Below the pieces are notes generated by a model that was not told the origin of the DNA, ran no database searches, and was given only the letters and a program-made list of their open reading frames with translations. From assembly GCA_002506025.1 (NCBI GenBank), contig DAWS01000101.1:1-15372 (forward strand): DNA of 15,372 bases, given 5' to 3'. The translations under genes were made by a program, and so were the position numbers. Of the stretch, positions 7,172 to 14,301 are shown piece by piece (position 1 is the first letter of the stretch; the number at the start of each line of letters is the position of its first letter). The DNA comes from Euryarchaeota archaeon UBA111. GTDB lineage: Archaea; Thermoplasmatota; Poseidoniia; Poseidoniales; Poseidoniaceae.

Positions 7172-7176
7172 GGTGA
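7172..7176 (+). promoter_or_regulatory. Ribosome binding site supporting the GTG start at 7181
   Basis: GGTGA complements the archaeal 16S 3' end and sits 4 bases before the GTG at 7181, slightly close. It favours GTG 7181 over the in-frame ATG at 7205, which has no such site. Confidence 0.4.
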
Positions 7177-7180
7177 GCGT

Positions 7181-7783
7181 GTGGTCGGTTCAGAGTATGT
7201 AAAAATGACTCCTCCGGCCGACAAAACCATTTGGAGCGCAACGGTAAACAAAAAATCTGTTGAATTATTGATAAATTCAAATGCAGTCCTCTTGGATGTC
7301 CTTAGAGATCAGGTTGGCACCCTCGGGGTAAAACGTGGTTGTGATTTAGGAACTTGCGGTTGTTGTACCGTTATGATTGATGGAGAGCCGAGATTATCTT
7401 GCTTATGCTTAGCCGGTCAGGTGTCAAAAACCTCGATTACTACAGTCGAGGGTCTTGCCGACGGCGCACACTTGGCACCAATTCAGGCATGTTTTGCCAA
7501 GTATGGGGGCTCTCAGTGTGGGTTCTGTACGCCGGGATTCCTTGTGGCCTCACAAGCTCTGCTAGTTGATAATCCCTCACCAACAGACCAAGAAATAGCG
7601 GAGGCGATAGAAGGTAATCTATGCCGATGCACTGGCTATCAACAGATAATCGAGTCGATTCAAGAAGCGGCTAAAATACATCGAGGCGAAGTTGCACCTC
7701 CGACGCCTGCTTCAGATCCTCATCCGGATCCCCATCCGGGTGGGCCTGGAGAGCCGTCGATGCCTCCTGGCCATGCGAAGTGA
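7181..7783 (+). CDS. hcrC: Molybdenum hydroxylase [2Fe-2S] subunit (4-hydroxybenzoyl-CoA reductase gamma-like)
   Basis: This is the small electron-transfer subunit of an XDH-family enzyme. It holds two [2Fe-2S] clusters: the plant-ferredoxin-type ligands C54, C59, C62 and C74 (GCDLGTCGCCTV ... LSCLCLA) and the helical-domain ligands C113, C116, C148 and C150 (QCGFCTPGF, NLCRCTGY). Together these would move electrons between the FAD subunit and the molybdenum site. The core is normal through residue about 168; a Pro/His/Gly-rich tail (171-200, with DPHPDPHP) is added, making it longer than the usual 155-170. It is the first gene of a three-gene operon and overlaps the large-subunit start by GTGA. 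The Hcr assignment rests on the partner FAD subunit; by itself this subunit could belong to a CO dehydrogenase or aldehyde oxidase type enzyme. Confidence 0.9.
   Translation: MVGSEYVKMTPPADKTIWSATVNKKSVELLINSNAVLLDVLRDQVGTLGVKRGCDLGTCGCCTVMIDGEPRLSCLCLAGQVSKTSITTVEGLADGAHLAPIQACFAKYGGSQCGFCTPGFLVASQALLVDNPSPTDQEIAEAIEGNLCRCTGYQQIIESIQEAAKIHRGEVAPPTPASDPHPDPHPGGPGEPSMPPGHAK
7715..7738 (+). repeat. 12-bp tandem duplication in the small-subunit tail
   Basis: GATCCTCATCCG (7715-7726) is followed directly by GATCCCCATCCG (7727-7738), differing at one base. The pair encodes DPHP twice. It looks like a recent in-frame slippage product within the low-complexity C-terminal tail. Confidence 0.7.
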
Positions 7784-10587
7784 GTGTTATGTCAGCAGGG
7801 TATCGTCAACAACCGGGTAATTCCTCATCTAAGAGGACGGACGGCAAAAGAATCGCCGGCAAACAGGTATTCCCGCCGCCTGGATCTGGTGGCTCGAGAC
7901 CCCAAATGAAGGAAAGAGACCTCGATTATATCCCTGAGTCGGTTGGTGGGAAAGAACCACAACCTGCTGGTTCACACATTCATGACCGAATCCGAACTGG
8001 AACGGTGGTAGGTAAGTCACTGTCACTGGTTGATTCCAATGCTAAAGTCACTGGGCAAGCATGGTATGGTGATGATGTCAGGTTACCGAATGAAACGATT
8101 GGTAAGATTCTTCGCTCACCTCACCATTACGCCAAAATTAAATCAATAGATACATCAAGAGTTGAAGCATTACCAGGTGTTATTGCAGTTGCAACAGGAC
8201 AAGACGCGAGCAATAGTTTTGGAGTTTTACCGGTCACTAAAGATGAACACGCAATGGCAGTAGAGAAAGTCAGGCATATGGGTGATCTAGTCGCGTGTGT
8301 TTGCGCAGAAAGCGAAGCGATTGCCATTGAAGCACTGTCCTTATTCGATATCGAGTGGGAAGAACTAGAACCAGTATTTGACAGAAAAATGGGTTTGGAG
8401 GATGTAGATGAACCAATCCATTGGCGAGGTAAGTATCATTTGTCAAGAACCAATGTCCAAAAGCGTGTGTTCCAAGAATTTGGTGACCGTTCTTTGGTTG
8501 AAAACGCACATGCTTCATCTCATGGTAAGTGGAGCATGGAGGGGGTACATCATGGATTTACTGAACCACATGCAGTAGTTGCGCATTGGGATCCTAATGG
8601 CAGATTGCAACTTTACACCCCGCAGCAAGTGCCACATTATACTCATCGGGCATTATCCACAGTACTTGATGTCCCAATGCACCAAATCAATGTCATACGA
8701 ACTTTTGTTGGCGGCGGTTTTGGGGGTAAATCTGACCCCTTCCCGCACGAAATGTGTGCTGCAATCCTTGCCCGAAAATCAGGACGGCCCGTGAGGATTA
8801 CCTTTGACCGTGAAGAGGTTTATTGGATAAATCGTGGTCGCCATCCTAGTGATATTGAAGTCAAAATGACCGCGGACGATATCGGCAGAATCTCTGGTTT
8901 TGATATCGATGCGCTCATCGATGGTGGCGGATTTGCTTCCTTTGGTCACGTTACATCATATTACAACGGAGTGCTCGCAACAGCACCATACGAATTGGGT
9001 TCATTTCACTACACTGGCGCTCGAGTTTGGACCAACAAACCGGCCTCTGGAGCAATGCGAGGTCACGGTGCAGTCAATACGCGGTGTGCAGTTGAGGTTG
9101 GACTCGATGAGATGGCAGAACAAATGGCAGTCGATCCAATAGATCTCCGCTTGGCCAATTTATTGCCACCACATAGCCGAACAATAACTGGGTTTAGAAT
9201 TACGTCTAACGGTATGCGCGAAGCATTAGAGGAGGTTAGAAATGGCTCAAATTGGGATAAAAAGTTCCGCCAGTTGCCGCTTGGTAAAGGCATTGGGGTT
9301 GGCTGTGGCTTCTTCATCTCAGGTTCCGGGTTACCAATTCATTGGGACCCGAATAGATTTCCCCACGCAACTGTCCACATACAGGTTGACATGGATGGCG
9401 GCGTTACGGTCCACACCGGTGCGGCAGATATTGGACAAGGTTCCACTACGGCGGTAGCCCAAGTTGTAGCGGAAGTGCTTGCGCTACCGATTGAGATGAT
9501 TCATGTCAGGAGCCATGAAAGCGATACTGCTCCAGTCGATTTGGGCTCTTATTCCAGTAGAGTCACTTTCATGAATGCCAACGCCGCAATAAGAGCCGCT
9601 TTGGAGATTAGGGAGCAAATCCTCAAAGCTGCATGGGACATCTTGGGTTATCACCCCAATACACTTGTTTTGAACGACCGTCGAATATACTACAAACACG
9701 ATCCTTCAATTGGTGTCTCATACCTAAAAGCACTGCACAAGGCGCAAGAGGACAAGGGTTCACTCATTGCTAGTGGTGCCTATCGTTCTCCGCCGATGGG
9801 CGGTGTCCACAAAGGAGCAGCCGCCGGGCTAGCTCCAGCTTATTCTTTCTCAGCTTATGTTGCTGAGGTCGATGTCGACGTTGAACTAGGATTGGTTAAG
9901 TGTACGAATGTTTGGGCTGCCCATGATTGTGGTAAAGCACTGAATCCACTGGCGGTTAAAGGCCAGATAATTGGTTCATGTCATATGGGCTTAGGTCAGG
10001 TATTATCGGAAAAAATGGTCTATGGCAGAACTGGACACTTGCAAAACGCTAACCTCCTCGAATACAAAATTCCGTCTGTTCATGAAATGCCACATGTGGT
10101 GCCGATTATCATTGAATCATGCGACCCGGAGGGACCGTTTGGAGCAAAGGAAGCCGGTGAGGGGCCGCTCCTACCAATTCTTCCTGCGGTGGTAAACGCA
10201 GTTTACGATGCCGTGGGCGTCAGATTCAGAGATTTGCCACTTACCCCCGACATTGTCTACAAAGGTATCGAGCGGCAGCGAAGGGCACTCAAACTGGATG
10301 ATTGTCTCGAGTTACCAAGCCCTCGGTTAGAGCATGGGCCGATGCAGGAGGTCTTGGTCGCCCGTGCGGCTGAACATAAAACTCGAGACAAAGCAAGACA
10401 AAGAACTGAAGATACATCTCATTATGTCAATGGTGTATTGTTTGGTTTTGATCCCAATATACCTCTTGAGGACCAAGTTGATGGCTGGCGAATGGCGACA
10501 GAACCAGACCCTGAACAACTTGCTGAACTTGGACTAGCTGGTAAGGCTTGGCTGAAGAAAACGCAGCGTGAAATGGGGCGTGACTGA
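7780..10587 (+). CDS. hcrA: Molybdopterin-binding large subunit of an XDH-family enzyme (4-hydroxybenzoyl-CoA reductase alpha-like)
   Basis: This 935-residue catalytic subunit should bind the molybdenum cofactor (the known 4-hydroxybenzoyl-CoA reductase uses the cytosine dinucleotide form). The family core spans about 77-835: GKSLSLVDSNAKVTGQAWYGDD at its start, FVGGGFGGKSDP (309-320), GAMRGHGAVNTR (425-435), GAADIGQGSTT (547-557), SYSSRVTFMN (590-599) and GPFGAKEAGEGPL (785-797) with the likely catalytic E794. RGHG in place of the commoner R-x-F-G is, as I recall it, a feature of the hydroxybenzoyl-CoA reductase branch. Two extensions are unusual: about 76 hydrophilic Gly/Pro/Lys-rich residues at the N terminus and about 95 charged residues at the C terminus, both without a known domain. 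The start is GTG 7780, coupled through a 4-base overlap, or ATG 7789 (M4). The hcrB-like gene follows after 2 bases. The family is certain; the substrate is inferred. Confidence 0.9.
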   Translation: MSVMSAGYRQQPGNSSSKRTDGKRIAGKQVFPPPGSGGSRPQMKERDLDYIPESVGGKEPQPAGSHIHDRIRTGTVVGKSLSLVDSNAKVTGQAWYGDDVRLPNETIGKILRSPHHYAKIKSIDTSRVEALPGVIAVATGQDASNSFGVLPVTKDEHAMAVEKVRHMGDLVACVCAESEAIAIEALSLFDIEWEELEPVFDRKMGLEDVDEPIHWRGKYHLSRTNVQKRVFQEFGDRSLVENAHASSHGKWSMEGVHHGFTEPHAVVAHWDPNGRLQLYTPQQVPHYTHRALSTVLDVPMHQINVIRTFVGGGFGGKSDPFPHEMCAAILARKSGRPVRITFDREEVYWINRGRHPSDIEVKMTADDIGRISGFDIDALIDGGGFASFGHVTSYYNGVLATAPYELGSFHYTGARVWTNKPASGAMRGHGAVNTRCAVEVGLDEMAEQMAVDPIDLRLANLLPPHSRTITGFRITSNGMREALEEVRNGSNWDKKFRQLPLGKGIGVGCGFFISGSGLPIHWDPNRFPHATVHIQVDMDGGVTVHTGAADIGQGSTTAVAQVVAEVLALPIEMIHVRSHESDTAPVDLGSYSSRVTFMNANAAIRAALEIREQILKAAWDILGYHPNTLVLNDRRIYYKHDPSIGVSYLKALHKAQEDKGSLIASGAYRSPPMGGVHKGAAAGLAPAYSFSAYVAEVDVDVELGLVKCTNVWAAHDCGKALNPLAVKGQIIGSCHMGLGQVLSEKMVYGRTGHLQNANLLEYKIPSVHEMPHVVPIIIESCDPEGPFGAKEAGEGPLLPILPAVVNAVYDAVGVRFRDLPLTPDIVYKGIERQRRALKLDDCLELPSPRLEHGPMQEVLVARAAEHKTRDKARQRTEDTSHYVNGVLFGFDPNIPLEDQVDGWRMATEPDPEQLAELGLAGKAWLKKTQREMGRD

Positions 10588-10589
10588 CT

Positions 10590-11564
10590 ATGTTGATGCC
10601 ACCATTTACTCTCCATCATCCAGAGAGCATCGAAGAAGCGGTAGAAACCGCATCAAAACTCATAGCCCAGGGTGATGACTTTGACTGGGTTGCCGGCGGT
10701 ACTGATGTAGTTCCAAACTATAAGTGGCGTATCAACCCTAAACCCCATGTAATCTCATTGGCAAGCATACCAGAAGCGAACCAGACTAGTCGCTATGAAA
10801 TTGGCTGTATGACAAAGCTATCATCGTTAACAGCGGATAACGAAGTCCATCCACTAATTGTGGAGGCAGCATCGAAAATTGCCTCATCGTTGATAAGAAA
10901 AAGTGCCACCGTTGGCGGCAATTTGTGTCTCGATACACGCTGTTTTTGGTATAATCAAAGCGAAGATTGGCGAAGATCAATCGATTGGTGCCACAAAGCA
11001 GACTGCGGCACTGGAGCAGATTGCCGAGTCATCCCCAATCAAAACACCTTGTGTGTGGCTACTTACCAAGGAGATTTAGCTCCTAATTTCATGGCACTTG
11101 GCGCAGAGGTCACTCTTATTGGCCCAGACGGCAAAAGAGTCATGCCGTTGGAAGAATTTTATCAACTGGATGGCATGAAAAAGAATGTCTTGCAGCGTGG
11201 AGAATTCATGCTAAAAGTTACTCTACCTAAGGATGCCTATGACTACGAAGGGAGTTACCAGAAACTTAGACTTCGGGAGTCTTGGGACTTCCCTGAAGCA
11301 GGCATTTCTGCGGCGTGGAAAAAGGGCGATTATTCCAGTCTGAGGATTGCTTCTACAGCCCTTGAATCAATACCAAAAACCCATGATGACCAAGTGAGTG
11401 AGTTCGTTAGCGCTTGGGAGAAAGGTGCAACAATTAGTAAGTTATCAGATGCCATAAGGAAATCAGTCAAACCAGTGAATAACACCGCACTACCACCAAA
11501 TTATCGAAGGTCAGTTGTGAGGATTTTAGCAAAGCGAGCTTTGAACAATATAGGGTGTGAGTAA
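10590..11564 (+). CDS. hcrB: FAD-binding subunit with [4Fe-4S] insertion (4-hydroxybenzoyl-CoA reductase beta-like)
   Basis: This 324-residue medium subunit of the XDH family has FAD motifs VAGGTDVVPNYK (34-45) and SATVGGNLCLDTRC (105-118). Its telling feature is a cysteine-rich insertion at about 115-160: DTRCFWYNQSEDWRRSIDWC, then DC, then CVATYQGDLAPNF. C118 and C134 are 16 residues apart, and C145 and C155 complete the set (C139 is an alternative ligand). From memory of the known enzyme, this matches the loop holding the extra [4Fe-4S] cluster of the 4-hydroxybenzoyl-CoA reductase beta subunit, including the same 16-residue spacing, an event not seen in ordinary XDH or CoxM subunits. The C-terminal CO-dehydrogenase flavoprotein-like domain (about 218-320) follows. 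The ATG is 2 bases after the large-subunit stop, so co-expression is clear. Low-potential electron input, for example from ferredoxin, is implied by the family. Confidence 0.9.
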   Translation: MLMPPFTLHHPESIEEAVETASKLIAQGDDFDWVAGGTDVVPNYKWRINPKPHVISLASIPEANQTSRYEIGCMTKLSSLTADNEVHPLIVEAASKIASSLIRKSATVGGNLCLDTRCFWYNQSEDWRRSIDWCHKADCGTGADCRVIPNQNTLCVATYQGDLAPNFMALGAEVTLIGPDGKRVMPLEEFYQLDGMKKNVLQRGEFMLKVTLPKDAYDYEGSYQKLRLRESWDFPEAGISAAWKKGDYSSLRIASTALESIPKTHDDQVSEFVSAWEKGATISKLSDAIRKSVKPVNNTALPPNYRRSVVRILAKRALNNIGCE

Positions 11565-12527
11565 TTGCAATCAATTAACAAAATTGTTTTTCTTGCTAGC
11601 ATATTATGTCTATTATCGCTACCTTTTATCGGTCTAGCAAACGCTCAAGACCAAGTTGAAATTCCTTCGTGGGAGGTTGGCTGGGAGACTAATATGGATG
11701 GTGTCTATGAGCTTGAATTATCAGGCCAAGAGGATATAATGGACTCAATAGAGTTCTTTGTGGCCAATGAGCGAATGGTTGATCTCAATCTCGAGATTAG
11801 CATTGAATGGGATGAATCCGACATACCAATAGAGTTGGAGTATGATGAATCAATATCTGTTGCAGCATCTGATAATCAGACATTTAGTATTGAAATTTCC
11901 GACGTTACTGGTTATGCATTTGAGCGGTCACCAACGCAATCCATGACATTGTTGCTGAGCGCTCAAGAGGTAGCTTTAGAGCAAGCTATCGCGACACAAG
12001 AAATCGATGCTGAACTGGCTGTTCCATCGGTGTTTGAGTTGGCTATTGAGTCACAATCGAAGAACGAGATACTCTACGCAGGCTCATCTGTCGAGTATAC
12101 CATTATGGTGACCAACAACGGAAACGGAAAAGATGTGATTAAGATGCCTGAATCATCGGTAAAGTCGTGCCCGAGTGTCACAATTGAAGGTCTTGACGCC
12201 ATGAAGGACATCGAATTAGTTAATTCATCGACCAAGGAATACGATATCCGAATCACAGCATCTAGTTCACAACCAGAAAGGATGTGTGAAATCACTATTT
12301 CCATAAAATCGGCAGGCAACGGGCAAATTGTTAGCACCATCTTTCAAGTGGAAGTAGTCTCAAACTCAGCCAATGATGACGACCGTGTCATTCCCAATGA
12401 TGATGAGCCGAGTGATGATTCAGAGACACAATTAACCGAGACAAATACTCTTAATTTCCTAGGTATCTATGAGATAATTCTAATCGTATTTTTTGCTATG
12501 TCTTTCCGTTGGCATAAAAGATGTTAA
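11565..12527 (+). CDS. Secreted, C-terminally membrane-anchored protein of unknown function
   Basis: I do not recognise a named family. The 320-residue product has a signal peptide (about 1-27, ending GLANAQ), two beta-rich extracellular regions (about 32-150 and 158-265), an acidic Asp/Asn/Ser linker (268-292), a hydrophobic helix (about 298-314) and a short basic tail RWHKRC. The second region has the look of a NEW3/CARDB-like immunoglobulin-fold domain (VEYTIMVTNNGNGKDVI), with C202 and C241 as a possible disulfide. The only usable start is TTG 11565, which abuts the hcrB-like stop (TAATTG). It could therefore be translated from the molybdenum hydroxylase transcript, though nothing else ties it to that enzyme. 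It may instead belong with the downstream DUF4350/MoxR genes, which often accompany surface proteins with such domains. Confidence 0.7.
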   Translation: MQSINKIVFLASILCLLSLPFIGLANAQDQVEIPSWEVGWETNMDGVYELELSGQEDIMDSIEFFVANERMVDLNLEISIEWDESDIPIELEYDESISVAASDNQTFSIEISDVTGYAFERSPTQSMTLLLSAQEVALEQAIATQEIDAELAVPSVFELAIESQSKNEILYAGSSVEYTIMVTNNGNGKDVIKMPESSVKSCPSVTIEGLDAMKDIELVNSSTKEYDIRITASSSQPERMCEITISIKSAGNGQIVSTIFQVEVVSNSANDDDRVIPNDDEPSDDSETQLTETNTLNFLGIYEIILIVFFAMSFRWHKRC

Positions 12528-12590
12528 AAAATGGTGCACAGGGCACGATTTTACTGGAAAAACACGTCAGGTAATTTTGCATTCGAGCCG

Positions 12591-12597
12591 TATAAAT
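12591..12597 (+). promoter_or_regulatory. TATA box of the DUF4350-MoxR transcript
   Basis: TATAAAT is the best TATA consensus in the window, located in the 105-base gap 12528-12632. Predicted initiation near 12618-12620 falls inside the hairpin at 12609-12628 and would leave about 14 bases before ATG 12633, or about 77 before ATG 12696. Confidence 0.5.
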
Positions 12598-12608
12598 CAT
12601 TGTATGAC

Positions 12609-12628
12609 CTTGCTCACCAATGAGCAAG
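12609..12628. repeat. Perfect 8-bp inverted repeat at the predicted transcription start (hairpin or operator)
   Basis: CTTGCTCA (12609-12616), loop CCAA, TGAGCAAG (12621-12628). The two arms are exact reverse complements. It lies between the TATA box and the first ATG and is not followed by a T-run, so it does not look like a terminator. An operator covering the initiation site is the simplest reading; in RNA it would form a stable small hairpin if transcription starts before it. Confidence 0.55.
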
Positions 12629-12632
12629 CATT

Positions 12633-14285
12633 ATGAGTGGAAAGAATTTCGAGGTAGTAGTAGTGTGCGACGCATTGCGCAAAAGGGTGGATAATATGGC
12701 AGAAGAAGAGAAGAAAAAATTCAGTCTTGAGACTTGGCTCAAGGCTGGATTCATGGCTTCTTTACTGTTGTCAGTCATTTTGATAAGTTTAGTCAGTCTT
12801 GACAAGGAAACCGTATTTTCACCTTACGAACAAGACGCAGAATATTACAACATACAACTAACTGAAATGCGCTCAAATCTCGGTGATGATGGTACTGGAT
12901 ACACCGTTGCCAATACCATGTCGACACCTATGTTAGTCAATGACTGGAAAGATCCCCACCGAACACTCCTTGTTATTGCTGCCCCAGAAAAGCCATTTGA
13001 TGCAGCAGAAGCTGCGGCAATTCATGATTTCGTGACTAAAAAAGGTGGCAAGGTTGTATTAGCATCCAATTCTACCAATGCACAGTTAGTTGCTAGCGAG
13101 TTTGGAGTAAAATACTTCGATGCGCCTGTTGTTGACCCCTTTCAATTCTATGAGGTGGCCGATGAAACAGGAGCGGCAATAAACCCAGATGAGCGCAAAC
13201 TATGGGCCGCAGCCAGCCTAACGAGAGATGTTACACAGATGGGCGATGAAAAGCACGTACCATGTTCCGGCGAGAACATTGCTAACGCCCAAGTGAACGA
13301 TTGCCGAATGCCTGTGCTATTCCATCGTGCTACAGCAATACAAGTTTTGGATGAGGAAGTTGACGACGACCGCGATGTCATGGTGCTTGCTCACGCCTCT
13401 ACCCCTGCTTTTATCGCAAGACAGGATACCAACATAGATAACCTAAACAATCCTACACTCGGTGAAGGAAAAACAGGTTTGATAATCCGTATGGATTACC
13501 CTGGAATTGAAGTTTTAGACGAGCAACCCAATAACAACTTTGGCGAGGTTGATGTTACGGGTTCGATTGTTTTTATCTCCGACCATTCTGTTCTGGCGAA
13601 TCATTTGTGGAATCAAACTATTGCAGAGGAAACCGGTAAGCAACAATGTGACTCGACCTTCTACGTATCAAATGCTCTTGGTAACTCACATGCATGCTGG
13701 GATAGCGCATTATTCTCCTCTGATGGTGCAGAGGTTGTATGGAATGGTAACGGGCCATATTTCCAAGCATTGTTTTATGATATGATGGAATTTGATAACG
13801 AGGAAATAACCACCAAGGTTACCAGAGACCCATCGGAATTCAATCTGGTTTTCGATGAAAGCCGTCACGTATCCAGCGCCTTGTCGTCCCCGTTCACTGA
13901 GGCAATCGGAGCGGTCGTTCTACTCACCAGTGACAATGTTTTGAAGTGGCTGATTATACTGAATTTGTTTGCTCTTTTGGCCATTGCCATCATGGTGGTT
14001 CCAGAAAAAGAGAATTGGCGCCACGTCTTTGACCTAACTAGATTTAGAGAGCGACCGACAAAGATTGACTCTTCACAATATCAGATGCGAGTAAGGGAAG
14101 CATTCTTGTCCAAGGTCAGACAGTTTAATGACCTCACTAGAGATGAATTTGCTCGCAAAACCCCTGCGGAAATCATGTACATGGTAAGAGATCCGCGCCT
14201 GGTCGAACTGATAAGTTCGAACCGTTCCTACTCCAACGAAGAATTACGGGAAGTGATTCCCCAAATACGTCGTTGGGGCAAATAA
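12633..14285 (+). CDS. DUF4350-type two-helix membrane protein, partner of MoxR
   Basis: This 550-residue protein has a first membrane helix at about 38-56, a large domain between the helices, a second helix at about 434-456 and a 94-residue cytoplasmic tail starting PEKENWRHVF. Residues about 111-160 (LLVIAAPEKPFDAAEAAAIHDFV, KKGGKVVLASNS) match the DUF4350/GldG-like fold in which a segment adds up to a 'set aside' Rossmann-like unit. Genes of this type are commonly found beside moxR and DUF58/VWA genes, and here moxR begins 16 bases downstream. The molecular role is unknown; membrane complex assembly with the ATPase is a reasonable inference. The start is uncertain: ATG 12633 fits the TATA box with a short leader, while ATG 12696 (M22) has GGGTGG at 12685-12690 and begins with a more typical MAEEEKKKF cytoplasmic end. 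Confidence 0.75.
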   Translation: MSGKNFEVVVVCDALRKRVDNMAEEEKKKFSLETWLKAGFMASLLLSVILISLVSLDKETVFSPYEQDAEYYNIQLTEMRSNLGDDGTGYTVANTMSTPMLVNDWKDPHRTLLVIAAPEKPFDAAEAAAIHDFVTKKGGKVVLASNSTNAQLVASEFGVKYFDAPVVDPFQFYEVADETGAAINPDERKLWAAASLTRDVTQMGDEKHVPCSGENIANAQVNDCRMPVLFHRATAIQVLDEEVDDDRDVMVLAHASTPAFIARQDTNIDNLNNPTLGEGKTGLIIRMDYPGIEVLDEQPNNNFGEVDVTGSIVFISDHSVLANHLWNQTIAEETGKQQCDSTFYVSNALGNSHACWDSALFSSDGAEVVWNGNGPYFQALFYDMMEFDNEEITTKVTRDPSEFNLVFDESRHVSSALSSPFTEAIGAVVLLTSDNVLKWLIILNLFALLAIAIMVVPEKENWRHVFDLTRFRERPTKIDSSQYQMRVREAFLSKVRQFNDLTRDEFARKTPAEIMYMVRDPRLVELISSNRSYSNEELREVIPQIRRWGK

Positions 14286-14287
14286 AT

Positions 14288-14293
14288 AGGAGG
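14288..14293 (+). promoter_or_regulatory. Strong ribosome binding site of the MoxR gene
   Basis: AGGAGG lies 8 bases before ATG 14302. It is the clearest Shine-Dalgarno site in the window and fixes the start ahead of the Pro/Ala-rich leader, against the in-frame ATGs at 14347, 14377, 14395 and 14425. Confidence 0.8.
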
Positions 14294-14301
14294 AAAAAGA
14301 C

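Noticed and set aside
12528..12575. Short GTGC...GCAC dyad followed by ATTTTAC after the secreted-protein gene, considered as a terminator
   Set aside because: The stem is only 4 bp and the T-run is weak; it is not convincing as a terminator.
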